The notes under the pieces are model-generated. The model saw only the letters and a list, made by a program, of their open reading frames with translations, was not told where the DNA came from and made no database searches. 49,760 nucleotides of DNA from UBA1568 sp964488025. GTDB lineage: Bacteria > Patescibacteriota > Minisyncoccia > Moranbacterales > UBA1568. The DNA lies in the NCBI GenBank assembly GCA_964488025.1, contig CAZATJ010000006.1, positions 1 to 49,760 on the forward strand, written 5' to 3'. Shown piece by piece: positions 1-9,011 of this stretch (positions are counted from its first letter, which is position 1; each line of letters starts with the position of its first letter). The translations under genes were made by a program, and so were the position numbers.

Positions 1-2
1 AC

Positions 3-1640
3 ACTAGTGGAACATCAGTCACTCTCACCGCTACTCCCGCAACGGGATACACCTTTAGTGGGTGGGGAGGTGCCTGCAGTGGAACAGGAAGTTGTGTCCT
101 CACCATGAGTCAGGCACGGAGTGTTTCTGCGACGTTTACTTCATCAACTCCACCATCATCTGAATCAGGTATCACCTACTACTTCTCTGATTGTCAGACT
201 GGGGCAGCATCAGGCTGTGTCGCGGGAAATAATACGAATGCCGGTACGAGCATGAGCGCGCCAAAACAGGATATTACTGGATTTAATATCAACACCCTTC
301 CTGCTGGTACCCAGCTACTCTTTGCCAGAGGGGGAGCGTGGAATAGTCCGACTTTCTATATTGAAAATACCAATGTGACCACTGCACAACCACTTGTCTT
401 CGATGCGTACACACCATCATGGGGCGGGAGCGCATCACCGTGGCTAAAGAGAGGTTCAGGCAATTTGTTTGAGTTTGGGGCACACAATAGTACCCTCTAT
501 GACGGAGGATATATTGTACGCAATCTGAAGCTTGATGGACTGGGAACAGGAAGTTGGGGATTTTGGATGCGAGCCAACATGCATGACTTAGTCATTGATA
601 ATGTAGAGATCACAGGATTTGATATAGGCATTCATTCACAGGGAGGTTTACCAAATGCCGCGTACAACCTAACGATTCGTAATTCCAATATCCACCACAA
701 CTATGGTATGGGCATGCTTGGTGCAGCTTCGAGTATGACTATCGAGAATAACACTTTTACAGAAAATAATTTTTCTGGAAGTAACTTCAACCACGCAATT
801 TATGTCGGAGGAGATGGAACGAATGGTATTATTCGAAACAATACCTTCACGAATAACTCTGTGGTTAATGGCGTTTGTACTGGGGGTAACCTTACTGTGC
901 ACGGGCAATGGGATGGATTTCTCATTGAAAATAATATCATTACACAAAATGCTTCCGCAGATAGTTGTTATGGTATTGCGGTAACAACGGGATATTCATC
1001 CGCAGAGTGGTTTAGGAACTTTACTATCCGAGGAAACACTGTTGTGAATCTTGGACTTATTGCTATCGCAATAAACTCTGCACCTGGGGTGATAGTAGAA
1101 AATAATGTGGTCGTGAATAACCAAGTTGGAAGAGGGCAGTATGGAATTCTCATCCCAGCAGGACCAATAGGCCCAGGAGATGATGCCGATGCTGGAGCTA
1201 TTGTTCGAAATAATTCAATTTATCTCGATGCAACAGGAGGAGGATCTGGGGTGAGTACTCGGGTGGATGCAGGAAGCAATATTCGCGTTGTATCAAATCT
1301 CGTCTACTATCAGGGCACTGGAACAGCCGGATCGTGTTTTGAACACTCGGCCCTCTCAAATTATCTTACCTTCAACAATAATCTTTGCTACAGAAATGGT
1401 AGTACAGGGAGTTGGAGTACGACATATGGCACGCTTGCGAATGCGCAGTCTGCCGGATTTGATCTGAGTGGTCTGGTGAGTAATCCTCTCATCACCACTC
1501 CAACAAGTGGGAATGGGTACAGCATGTCTCTGCAGTCGGGATCTCCTGCTATCAACGCTGGCCACGCGACATACAGCGCAACGACAGACAAAACTGGAGC
1601 AACGAGAAACGTGCCGGATATCGGAGCGTATGAGTACTAA
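3..1640 (+). CDS. Right-handed beta-helix surface protein, 3' part (5' end outside the window)
   Basis: The reading frame is already open at base 3, so this gene begins before the window; the first ATG at 105 lies inside the protein and is not a credible start. The first ~35 residues resemble an InlB B-repeat-like module (GYTFSGWGGACSGTGSC). Next comes a region rich in N-N-x-[FI] and IxNN repeats typical of parallel beta-helix proteins, and the protein ends in DIGAYEY, a common end of secreted beta-helix proteins. The expected role is an exported, surface-attached adhesin or polysaccharide-binding/degrading protein. No catalytic residues could be assigned, and no sorting signal or membrane segment is visible at the C-terminus. 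The family call is by repeat pattern only; the substrate is unknown. Confidence 0.75.
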   Translation, partial: TSGTSVTLTATPATGYTFSGWGGACSGTGSCVLTMSQARSVSATFTSSTPPSSESGITYYFSDCQTGAASGCVAGNNTNAGTSMSAPKQDITGFNINTLPAGTQLLFARGGAWNSPTFYIENTNVTTAQPLVFDAYTPSWGGSASPWLKRGSGNLFEFGAHNSTLYDGGYIVRNLKLDGLGTGSWGFWMRANMHDLVIDNVEITGFDIGIHSQGGLPNAAYNLTIRNSNIHHNYGMGMLGAASSMTIENNTFTENNFSGSNFNHAIYVGGDGTNGIIRNNTFTNNSVVNGVCTGGNLTVHGQWDGFLIENNIITQNASADSCYGIAVTTGYSSAEWFRNFTIRGNTVVNLGLIAIAINSAPGVIVENNVVVNNQVGRGQYGILIPAGPIGPGDDADAGAIVRNNSIYLDATGGGSGVSTRVDAGSNIRVVSNLVYYQGTGTAGSCFEHSALSNYLTFNNNLCYRNGSTGSWSTTYGTLANAQSAGFDLSGLVSNPLITTPTSGNGYSMSLQSGSPAINAGHATYSATTDKTGATRNVPDIGAYEY

Positions 1641-1674
1641 GGACAAATAGATTCATACAATTACTCCCTAGAAT

Positions 1675-1929
1675 CTAACGCAACACATTGATTAAAAGTT
1701 TCTTGAGGCGTTGCGAATTGTAATACCTTTTCTCATTGGTGCCCCGTTCCCATGGGCTGCCCGGATGAGCGAAGTAGACCTGCATACCGGTCGAGAGCGT
1801 AAACTGTTTGTGTCCGCTCATCTCTTTCTCTTGGTCATACGTCAATGTTTTCGCCATTTCTCTAATCAGAGCGTCAAGAAGTGGATTGCTGACGTCGGCT
1901 ACTATACCCGCAAGTTCGACAAGTAACAG
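1675..1929 (-). pseudogene. IS30-family transposase remnant (C-terminal catalytic part)
   Basis: Leftward translation gives a degenerate piece of an IS30-type DDE transposase: a KTLTYDQEKEM block, corresponding to the usual TYDNGKE with its catalytic Asp, then HKQF...VYFAHPGSPWERGTNE, corresponding to the block with the catalytic Glu. The normal continuation (NTNGLLRQYFPK) is missing and is replaced by unrelated sequence ending in a stop. Upstream, the frame carries transposase-like residues to about 1929 and is then closed by a stop. About 85 of the usual 300 or more residues remain, with no N-terminal helix-turn-helix. It is a dead fragment, and its upstream end runs into a hairpin repeat element. 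Confidence 0.7.
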
Positions 1930-2055
1930 GTATTCACCCTGATTTTACTCGCCTCGATTCGAGTCCAGCCTCGACGGCTAGGCGGGCGGAGCGGGCCGGC
2001 ACTCGATCGGAAGCAAAAACAAGTTTTTGCTTCACTCACTTCGTTAGGTAATAAA
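1917..2055. repeat. Hairpin repeat element, copy 1
   Basis: One of three related elements (others at 3221-3287 and 26996-27110). It shares with the 27-kb copy a left part (CAGGTATTCACC...CTGATTTTACTCGCCTCGATTCGAGT, split by small changes), then the core GGAGCGGGCCGGCACTCG. A perfect 11-bp stem GAAGCAAAAAC/GTTTTTGCTTC (2010-2020 with 2023-2033, 2-nt loop) follows, and the element ends in CTTCGTTAGGTAATAAA. This copy has about 24 extra bases (1967-1990) that include a small AGCC/GGCT hairpin. It lies directly upstream of the promoter at 2070. Confidence 0.8.
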
Positions 2056-2069
2056 GCGGCTTGGTTTGC

Positions 2070-2098
2070 TTTACAAAAGCCAAAATTCATGCTATAAT
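2070..2098 (+). promoter_or_regulatory. Sigma70-type promoter upstream of the CAP-domain gene
   Basis: TTTACA (2070-2075), 17-bp spacer, TATAAT (2093-2098), preceded by TGC as an extended -10. Transcription should start near 2105. A terminator-like hairpin lies only about 30 nt further on. Confidence 0.75.
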
Positions 2099-2134
2099 GG
2101 AACTACAAAGGCTTGAAAGAGCCAGAAGTTATGG

Positions 2135-2164
2135 AAGCGGGTGTGAGCCCGCTTTTGTTTTTTT
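2135..2164 (+). terminator. Promoter-proximal terminator (attenuator or small-RNA end)
   Basis: Stem AAGCGGG/CCCGCTT (2135-2141 with 2148-2154) followed by TTGTTTTTTT. It lies about 30 nt downstream of the predicted transcription start and before the ATG at 2194. A second small hairpin (GGCT TGAAAG AGCC, 2110-2123) precedes it. Transcripts would be about 60 nt unless read through, so this is either a small RNA gene or a regulated leader of the downstream gene. Confidence 0.65.
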
Positions 2165-2193
2165 AGAGGGGATTACCCCGAAAATAAGCCTCT

Positions 2194-3117
2194 ATGACTC
2201 ATATGACGCAGATCAAAAACAATACCAAGAGAATAGTTCATTCCATGATACTCCTTTCAGTGGTCGGTATCGCTTCTTCGTTTGCGTTTGTCATGGTGGC
2301 TGTAGCGAGCGGTATCGCGCCAGATGATGTCATTGCCTTAGCCAACGGCGCCCGGAGCAAGGCCGGACTTTCGGTACTTACGGAAAATGCCAAGCTTTCT
2401 GAGGCAGCCAGAAACAAGGCCAATGACATGATCAAGAATGACTACTTCGCGCACACGTCACCCAAGGGGGTCGAGCCATGGTACTGGATGAAGCAAGAAG
2501 GGTATCAGTACCAGGCGGCTGGAGAAAATTTGGCCATCAATTATACGGATGCCAAAGAACAACACAACGCTTGGATGAAAAGTGCCACGCACCGAGCCAA
2601 CATCATGAACGCCCGTTATCGGGAAATCGGCGTGGCGGTCGTGAAGGGTAAAATCGATGGCAAAGAATCTATCGTGACGGTAGAGTTTTTTGGAGCACCG
2701 CTCTATGCTGCCATCGATCGAACTGCTACTGTACCGCCAGTCGCTGTTCCGGCTCCGGCCGAAATCAGGGGCGTGGAAACACAAGTCGCAACAGGCGTAC
2801 CGCCATCAGATATACCGACCGCTCAGCCGGTACTGGAGAATACAGAGACTATCCCCTCGGTCCCGGTGCTGCCGATGGAGAACTTCACCCTGCAAAAGAG
2901 CGCCGCAGTAGCTCCTGCCGGAAAAATGACGTGGCTGGACATCAGCTGGCTCGTCTTTATCGCCATCCTCGGATTTTCACTGATTGCTCCGGTGGTGGCC
3001 TTTCTTTTCAAAGCCTACACATCGCTTTCCACGGCAGCCAAAGCCACGGATACAGAGATGACAGAGACTCTCCATAATGGCCAGAATAGTTTGCCAAAAT
3101 ATCATCTGAGGATTTGA
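2194..3117 (+). CDS. Membrane-anchored CAP/SCP-domain protein
   Basis: 307 residues. A hydrophobic segment (~17-40) acts as signal or anchor. A CAP (SCP/PR1/YkwD-like) domain follows at ~45-170 with the expected landmarks: ANGARSKAGL, DYFAHTSPKG, AGENLA, and HNAWMKSATHRANIMNARYREIGVAV near its end. Residues ~175-245 are Pro/Val-rich and probably form an extracytoplasmic stalk. A second membrane segment (WLVFIAILGFSLIAPVVAFL) lies at ~253-272, and a short Lys/Arg tail follows. The CAP domain should face the outside. Bacterial YkwD-like proteins are widespread but their biochemical role is mostly unknown. The start at 2194 is the first of two close Met codons (2194, 2203); no strong ribosome-binding site precedes either. 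A terminator follows at 3151. Confidence 0.85.
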   Translation: MTHMTQIKNNTKRIVHSMILLSVVGIASSFAFVMVAVASGIAPDDVIALANGARSKAGLSVLTENAKLSEAARNKANDMIKNDYFAHTSPKGVEPWYWMKQEGYQYQAAGENLAINYTDAKEQHNAWMKSATHRANIMNARYREIGVAVVKGKIDGKESIVTVEFFGAPLYAAIDRTATVPPVAVPAPAEIRGVETQVATGVPPSDIPTAQPVLENTETIPSVPVLPMENFTLQKSAAVAPAGKMTWLDISWLVFIAILGFSLIAPVVAFLFKAYTSLSTAAKATDTEMTETLHNGQNSLPKYHLRI

Positions 3118-3150
3118 GGCTTTATAAAGGAACTATCTGAAGAAGAGAAA

Positions 3151-3178
3151 AAACAAGGTGCAAACCTTGTTTTTTTGT
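3151..3178 (+). terminator. Intrinsic terminator after the CAP-domain gene
   Basis: Stem AACAAGGT/ACCTTGTT with GCAA loop (3152-3159 with 3164-3171), followed by a T run. It closely resembles the terminator at 17611-17640. Confidence 0.9.
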
Positions 3179-3220
3179 TTCCTTCGGTACAACGAGAAAT
3201 AACGGGCATTGCCGATTTTC

Positions 3221-3287
3221 CCGGTACTGCGCTCGGAAACGATACCGCCACGGCGGTATCGTTTCTCTCTCTTCGTTTGGTAATAAA
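3221..3287. repeat. Hairpin repeat element, copy 3 (divergent stem)
   Basis: CCGGTACTGCGCTCGGAA on the left and CTTCGTTTGGTAATAAA on the right match the flanks of the copies at 2 kb and 27 kb. The stem is different (GAAACGATACCGCC, 3236-3249) yet perfectly complementary to 3252-3265 over 14 bp with a 2-nt loop. It lies 19 bp upstream of the TTGACA of the polysaccharide-locus promoter. Confidence 0.7.
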
Positions 3288-3306
3288 ATGCGTATTTTCC
3301 CGCTAC

Positions 3307-3335
3307 TTGACAGGATTCAGTGTTTGTCGTACAAT
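3307..3335 (+). promoter_or_regulatory. Promoter of the polysaccharide locus
   Basis: TTGACA (3307-3312), exactly 17 bp, TACAAT (3330-3335). The predicted start near 3342 leaves a ~75-nt leader before the ATG at 3419. No other strong promoter was noticed until 16262, so it may drive the whole locus. Confidence 0.8.
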
Positions 3336-3418
3336 GAAACGTCACTCTTTTTGTTTGTATGAAGTATTTTTTAGCTTGCACAATGTAAGGAAGCAAGCTT
3401 TTCTGATTTTTTGGCAGT

Positions 3419-6400
3419 ATGAAAGAAAAACGGGTATCGGTAGTCATTCCTACTTTGAACGAAGCAGGCAATATCGAGTCTTTGATGCGGCGTCTCCAGC
3501 GCACTTTTGAGGATGCAGCTATTGCGGGAGAGGTCATTTTTGTGGATGACCATTCTACTGACGACACGCGCCAGATTATCGAAAAATTGCAAGCCGAATA
3601 CAAAGATACTTTCCCGATAACGCTTGCCATGAAGCAGGGGAAGCGTGGCAAAGCGCAGTCGCTCATCGAGGGATTCGGCTATGCACAGTATGAAACAGTG
3701 GCAATGATTGATGCTGATCTCCAATACCCTCCGGAAGCGATTCCAGCAATGGTTGAGAAACTTTCTCATGGAGCGGATATTATCGTTGCTGATCGTGTTC
3801 TGCACGATACGAATGCCTTGCGCTCTTTTCTGAGCAAGGCATTTGTTTTTTTCTTCGCACGTTTGCTGCACGATCTCCACTGCGATAGCCAGTCGGGACT
3901 GAAAGTGTTCCGGAAAAAAATCCTGCGTGAGGTGATTCTTGATCCGACGCCCTGGACGTTCGATATGGAATTTCTCCTTTCGGCTCGCAATTACGGCTAT
4001 GTCATCGATACGGTGGATATTTCTTTTGCCGAGCGGCAGGCTGGCGTATCGAAACTCAGTCCTTTACGCGCAATTTTTGAAATCGGATGGAGCGCCATCA
4101 GACTCAAATGGAAAGGCCGTCCGCCGCTGCTCATCCATCCGGAGAACACAGAGGACAGGGGAGGGTCTATGATCGGGGCGGGAGTGGTGCACAACAAGCA
4201 GCGCTTCGTCACGCACACGACCCTGCATCATAGGATTTCCGCTTTGCGCACTTTCATCCCGTGGCAGAGGAATCTTATCCTGAGCATTCTTTTGCTGCTT
4301 GTCATAGGGCTTTTTATCAATCCGATGCAAACGGGGGTTTTTGTCATTGCCCTCCTGACAGCGGTCTATTTTGTTGATGCCCTTTTCAATCTCTTCTTGG
4401 TTATGAAGAGTTTGAAAACACCGCCGGAACTCACCAGCTCCGGAGAAGAACTTGCAGAGATAGATGAAAATGCACTGCCAGTCTATTCTGTTCTGTGTCC
4501 GCTTTACAAAGAAGCGCATATGCTTCCGGCATTCGTCGCGGCGATGCAAAATCTCGATTGGCCGAAAAACAAACTGGACGTGCTCCTGCTCCTCGAGGAA
4601 AATGATCCAGAAACCATAGCGGCAGCAGAGGCTATGGACTTGCCGGAGTATGTGCGTATCATCGTCGTACCGCATTCGATGCCGAAAACCAAGCCGAAAG
4701 CCTGCAATTACGGCCTGGCGTACGCCAGCGGCGAGTACGTCGTTATTTATGATGCCGAGGATATTCCCGAGCCGCTCCAATTGAAGAAAGCTTATCTCGG
4801 ATTTGAGAAAGCTCATCCTTCGGTACGCTGCCTCCAGGCCAAACTCAATTATTTCAATCCGCATCAGAATCTCCTGACACGTCTCTTTACTGCTGAGTAT
4901 TCTCTCTGGTTCGATGTCATTTTGCCGGGACTCCAGTCTATCAATACGAGCATCCCACTCGGAGGGACGAGTAACCACTTCCGAACCGCAGACCTCCTTG
5001 AGCTAGAGGGCTGGGATCCGTTCAACGTGACGGAAGACTGCGATTTGGGCGTGCGTATTTTCAAGCGCGGCTACAAGACCGCCATCATCGATTCGGTCAC
5101 GCTCGAAGAGGCCAATAGCGACCTCAAGAACTGGATCCGTCAGCGTTCGCGCTGGATCAAGGGGTATATGCAGACCTATCTGGTCCATATGCGTCATCCG
5201 GTCGGGTTTCTTCGTGAGAACGGTTGGCACGCGCTTATTTTCCAGCTGGTGGTCGGCGGAAAAATCGGCTTTATGTTCATCAATCCGATCTTGTGGCTTG
5301 CGACCATCTCGTACTTCACCCTGTACGCATTTGTCGGACCTACCATCGAAGCGCTTTTCCCGCCAATCGTCTTTTATATGGCGGTGATGTCGCTTCTGTT
5401 CGGAAACTTCCTGTATCTCTACTACTATATGATCGGTACTGCCAAGCGCGAGCATTATCAGGTCGTCAAGTATGTATTTCTCATTCCTTTCTATTGGATC
5501 CTCGTCAGTACGGCCGCCGTTATCGGCCTGTATCAGTTGATTACCAAGCCGCATTATTGGGAGAAGACCGCGCACGGATTGCATGCCAAGAATGTCGATC
5601 GCAAGAAGCGACTGGCACAGCTTTCAGAAAGCTTCTCTCTCGGATTAGCCTGGTTTCCTACCAACAAGCTTTCTTTCCCTTGGGCCAAATGGCTGCTTTC
5701 CCAAGAAGGTATTTTCATCTACGCATTGATTTTTTCCAACTTTCTCAATTTTGCTTTCAATGCATACTTGGGGCGCGTGCTCCCATTCGAAGAACTCGGA
5801 CTGATCACGTTCGTGAATACGCTCTGGTACCTGACGATGATTTTCTTCGGAGCATTTTCTACGACCATCAATCATCATGCGGCCTATCTTTCCGGGAAAG
5901 AAAGCACCGCCACGAGTCGAAGATTTTTTTCCGATAGTTTGGCCAAAGGCCTCAAGATAACCATCGGATTTTCCTTGGTCTGGCTTGTCCTCTCTCCGCT
6001 CATCGCCCCTTTCTTCCAGGTCGATAGTATCCTGACGCTTTTGCTGTTTACTCCGGTCTTTATTTTTGGAGTGATTACCGCTGCCAGTCGCGGTTTTCTC
6101 CAGGGGACACTGCGCTTCTCTCAAGTGGCGGTAATTTTTATCGCGGAATCAGGCTTCAAACTTCTGATGGCGGTAGCCTTTGTCTCTCTCGGTCTCGCGG
6201 AATGGGCGTATCTTTCTATCCCGCTTTCAATCATAGTAGCTTCCGGCGCCGCGCTGTTTTATGCTATGCGCGTCCCGACTCACGCGATTGAGACAGATAA
6301 GAAGCGGATTACTTTCCCGAAAAGATTCTTTGTCGCGTCCCTGCTGACGAATGTTTCCGCGATGATATTTCTCAGCGTGGATATGCTCTTGGTGAAACAC

Positions 6401-8083
6401 TACCTCAGTCCTGATGTAGCCGGAGAGTATGCCCTTATCTCTCTGGTCGGCAAAATGATCTATTTTCTCGGGTCGCTGGCGAGCACATTTCTCCTGACGT
6501 TCGTGAGCCGCAACGAGGGATTGTCGCTCTCTTCCAAAAAAATATTCACATATACTTATGGGATCACGTTTCTCCTGGTTGTTGCCGGCGTGCTCTCGCT
6601 CGGAGTCGGGGGAGGGTTCTTTGCTCCGCTGCTTTTCGGCGCCAAGGCCTTGGTGATAGCTCAATTTTTGCCGCTCTATACCATAGCATTGGCCATCTTC
6701 ACTCTTTCGAGTGTCATCGTCACGTATCACTTGGCGCGCAAGGAATACATCTTCACTTTCGTTTCTCTCGGGAGTTCCCTTCTGATGGCTCTGGGTATCA
6801 TGCTGCACCACGAGTCTCTTGAGAGCATCGTGAATGTTATTTTCTTTTCGAGCGCGGTAGGATGGGTGCTGATCGAGGTACTTCATCTTTTCGGCAGAGA
6901 GACGCGTTTTGTCGGGCGAGCGTTCAAAGATCTTTTCGAAGTGTTTGCAGGCAAATTCCCAGTTGCTCCCAAGAGAGCGATTCCGGCTCAGCGCATCCTC
7001 ATCTTCAACTGGAGAGATATGCGCCACAAGTTTGCGGGCGGCGCGGAAGCCTATATCGAAGAGTTGGCGCGCCAGTGGGTACAGGACGGGAGTTACGTGA
7101 CACTTTTCTGCGGCAATGACGGATATTCTCCACGCAGAGAAACAGTAGAGGGAGTGCAGATCATCAGGCGCGGAGGATTCTATCTCGTGTACTTCTGGGC
7201 ATTCGTTTATTATATGTTCCGTTTCCGCGGCAAGTATGACATCATCATCGATTGCCAGAACGGTGTGCCGTTCTTCGCGCCTCTGTATGCGAAAGAACTC
7301 GTCTATTGCTTGATGCATCATGTCCATCAGGATGTTTTCCAACGCTCGCTGCCCCGACCATTGGCAGCCTTCGCGAAATTTTTAGAAAAAGACCTGATGC
7401 CGCTTGTGTACCGGAAGGTGAAATTTATCACGGTATCCGAATCAAGCAAGCAAGAAATGCAGGAAATCGGTTTGGGGAAAAGCGGTATCGACATCGTTCA
7501 TCCCGGCGTGCACTTGAGCCGCCTGGATGCCGGCCAGAAAACGGCGCATCCGACGATTCTCTATCTCGGCAGGCTCAAAGCCTACAAATCAGTCGATGTC
7601 CTGATCCGCGCCTTCCAGATGGTTATCAAGGAGCGGCCTGAAGCGAAGCTCATCATCGCGGGAAGCGGCGAGGAAGAGAAGCACCTGAAACATCTGGCTC
7701 GAGAATTGCGCTTGAATGATGAGCAAGTAGTTTTCCCCGGGAAAGTGACCGAAGAAGAAAAGATCACGCTGTTGCAGAGCGCGTGGGTCGTGGTGAACCC
7801 GTCCTTTATGGAGGGCTGGGGGATAGTGGTGATCGAGGCCAATGCCTGCGGTACCCCAGTCATCGCTTCCGACATCCCAGGGCTGCGCGACTCGGTGAAA
7901 AATGCGGATACCGGCTATCTGGTGGAATACGGAGATACGAAAGCATTTGCGGAAAGCATCCTGATGATTATCCGAGACACAAAATTACGTGAGACTATGG
8001 CTCTGGCTGGGCGTACTTGGGCAAGTAATTTCGATTGGCAGGCAAGCAGTGTCAAATTCCTCTCGGTCATCAATAATGAATAA
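3419..8083 (+). CDS. Four-part fusion: GT2 + GT2 + flippase + GT4
   Basis: 1554 residues in one uninterrupted frame. Part 1 (~5-240) is a DPM1-like GT2 (VSVVIPTLNE, FVDDHSTDDT, MIDADLQYPP). Two membrane segments follow at ~285-330. Part 2 (~355-600) is a second, cellulose-synthase-like GT2 with YDAED, LGGTSNHFRT, VTEDCDLG and QRSRW near residue 575 (the Q/RxxRW signature), followed by membrane segments at ~610-725. Part 3 (~763-1178) is a polytopic Wzx/MATE-like polysaccharide flippase. Part 4 (~1192-1550) is a GT4 transferase with AGGAEAYIEELA, LYLGRLKAYK and the E-x7-E block FMEGWGIVVIEA. The protein could build a lipid-linked glycan, flip it and extend it. These activities are normally on separate proteins. 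No frameshift or internal start with a convincing ribosome-binding site was noticed. Part boundaries are approximate. Confidence 0.9.
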   Translation: MKEKRVSVVIPTLNEAGNIESLMRRLQRTFEDAAIAGEVIFVDDHSTDDTRQIIEKLQAEYKDTFPITLAMKQGKRGKAQSLIEGFGYAQYETVAMIDADLQYPPEAIPAMVEKLSHGADIIVADRVLHDTNALRSFLSKAFVFFFARLLHDLHCDSQSGLKVFRKKILREVILDPTPWTFDMEFLLSARNYGYVIDTVDISFAERQAGVSKLSPLRAIFEIGWSAIRLKWKGRPPLLIHPENTEDRGGSMIGAGVVHNKQRFVTHTTLHHRISALRTFIPWQRNLILSILLLLVIGLFINPMQTGVFVIALLTAVYFVDALFNLFLVMKSLKTPPELTSSGEELAEIDENALPVYSVLCPLYKEAHMLPAFVAAMQNLDWPKNKLDVLLLLEENDPETIAAAEAMDLPEYVRIIVVPHSMPKTKPKACNYGLAYASGEYVVIYDAEDIPEPLQLKKAYLGFEKAHPSVRCLQAKLNYFNPHQNLLTRLFTAEYSLWFDVILPGLQSINTSIPLGGTSNHFRTADLLELEGWDPFNVTEDCDLGVRIFKRGYKTAIIDSVTLEEANSDLKNWIRQRSRWIKGYMQTYLVHMRHPVGFLRENGWHALIFQLVVGGKIGFMFINPILWLATISYFTLYAFVGPTIEALFPPIVFYMAVMSLLFGNFLYLYYYMIGTAKREHYQVVKYVFLIPFYWILVSTAAVIGLYQLITKPHYWEKTAHGLHAKNVDRKKRLAQLSESFSLGLAWFPTNKLSFPWAKWLLSQEGIFIYALIFSNFLNFAFNAYLGRVLPFEELGLITFVNTLWYLTMIFFGAFSTTINHHAAYLSGKESTATSRRFFSDSLAKGLKITIGFSLVWLVLSPLIAPFFQVDSILTLLLFTPVFIFGVITAASRGFLQGTLRFSQVAVIFIAESGFKLLMAVAFVSLGLAEWAYLSIPLSIIVASGAALFYAMRVPTHAIETDKKRITFPKRFFVASLLTNVSAMIFLSVDMLLVKHYLSPDVAGEYALISLVGKMIYFLGSLASTFLLTFVSRNEGLSLSSKKIFTYTYGITFLLVVAGVLSLGVGGGFFAPLLFGAKALVIAQFLPLYTIALAIFTLSSVIVTYHLARKEYIFTFVSLGSSLLMALGIMLHHESLESIVNVIFFSSAVGWVLIEVLHLFGRETRFVGRAFKDLFEVFAGKFPVAPKRAIPAQRILIFNWRDMRHKFAGGAEAYIEELARQWVQDGSYVTLFCGNDGYSPRRETVEGVQIIRRGGFYLVYFWAFVYYMFRFRGKYDIIIDCQNGVPFFAPLYAKELVYCLMHHVHQDVFQRSLPRPLAAFAKFLEKDLMPLVYRKVKFITVSESSKQEMQEIGLGKSGIDIVHPGVHLSRLDAGQKTAHPTILYLGRLKAYKSVDVLIRAFQMVIKERPEAKLIIAGSGEEEKHLKHLARELRLNDEQVVFPGKVTEEEKITLLQSAWVVVNPSFMEGWGIVVIEANACGTPVIASDIPGLRDSVKNADTGYLVEYGDTKAFAESILMIIRDTKLRETMALAGRTWASNFDWQASSVKFLSVINNE

Positions 8084-8098
8084 TTAAGACAACCCCTT

Positions 8099-8992
8099 AT
8101 GGAATATTCTCTTCCCACAGCCACTGTCGGAATCCCTACTTATTACGGAGGCCGAGGACTTTTGAAAGCAGTAAATAGTGTTCTGGCTTCAGTGGGAGTC
8201 GGGCCATTTCGCTTAATTGTTTGCGTTGACGGAAATCCGCTTCAAAAAGATATAGAGAAACAATTAATAGATTGGGGAGTTGAAGTGATTGAAAGTAAAG
8301 AACGGGGAGGACAGGTAGCAAGACTGAATCAAATGATAGGTTTGTGCGATACTGAGGTCTTGGTTTTTACTCAGGATGACATCATTTTTGATCCCAAGGC
8401 ACTTTCAGAAATTTTACATGCTTTCCGTACCCATCCAGACATTACTATGATTGGTGCTCGTATATTTCCCATACCAGCCAAAAAATTTATAGAAAGAGTC
8501 ATTGAAATCGGTGTATACATCGTTCACTGTATCGGAGATGCATGGGAACATGGAGATAATTACCTTTTGGCAAACGGCCGATGTCTAGCCTTTCGATCTG
8601 GTATGGTGAAAAAATTGGAAGTTCCAGAGGGGATTATTAGTTCCGATTCCTATTTTTATTTCGAGAACAAAGCCAATGGAGGAAAATTCCTCTCCCTTCC
8701 GAGTGCTGTAGTTTATAACAAAAGCCCTCAAAAGATTCAAGAGCATATTAATCAGAACAAAAAGTTTGAATCTTCATACAAGGCAGCAGAACGACATCTG
8801 AGGAGAAACCTAAAGAAAGAATATCAGATCCCGCCTGTCGTCCTCCTCTCATGTGCTATGAAGGAATTTTTACGACACCCTGTTTTGATGGTGTTCTATG
8901 TTGGACTGAAAATATACGCGAAGCTTCATAAAAATTCCTTCCTGTCTGCGAAACGATTCTGGGAAACTGACATATCGACGAAAGAGATCTAA
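8099..8992 (+). CDS. Family 2 glycosyltransferase
   Basis: 297 residues with a GT-A fold signature: TATVGIPTYYGG at the N-terminus, GGQVARLNQMIG, and FTQDDIIFDP as the metal/nucleotide-sugar binding acidic motif near residue 95. SSDSYFYF (~185) probably corresponds to the acceptor-side acidic region. A weakly hydrophobic stretch near 255-275 may associate with the membrane. It starts 15 bp after the giant fusion gene, so it is in the same transcription unit. The base composition looks more AT-rich than the fusion gene before it, as in the later GT2 genes, which may mean a separate origin. The sugar and acceptor cannot be deduced. Confidence 0.85.
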   Translation: MEYSLPTATVGIPTYYGGRGLLKAVNSVLASVGVGPFRLIVCVDGNPLQKDIEKQLIDWGVEVIESKERGGQVARLNQMIGLCDTEVLVFTQDDIIFDPKALSEILHAFRTHPDITMIGARIFPIPAKKFIERVIEIGVYIVHCIGDAWEHGDNYLLANGRCLAFRSGMVKKLEVPEGIISSDSYFYFENKANGGKFLSLPSAVVYNKSPQKIQEHINQNKKFESSYKAAERHLRRNLKKEYQIPPVVLLSCAMKEFLRHPVLMVFYVGLKIYAKLHKNSFLSAKRFWETDISTKEI

Positions 8993-9011
8993 TTTATTTG
9001 TACACATAATT

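Noticed and set aside
1711..1926. 71-codon plus-strand frame in the first intergenic region
   Set aside because: It is the antisense of the IS30 transposase remnant, which has recognisable family motifs.
6227..7342. 371-codon minus-strand frame inside the four-part glycosyltransferase gene
   Set aside because: Composition is highly charged and meaningless; the plus-strand flippase and GT4 motifs are clear.
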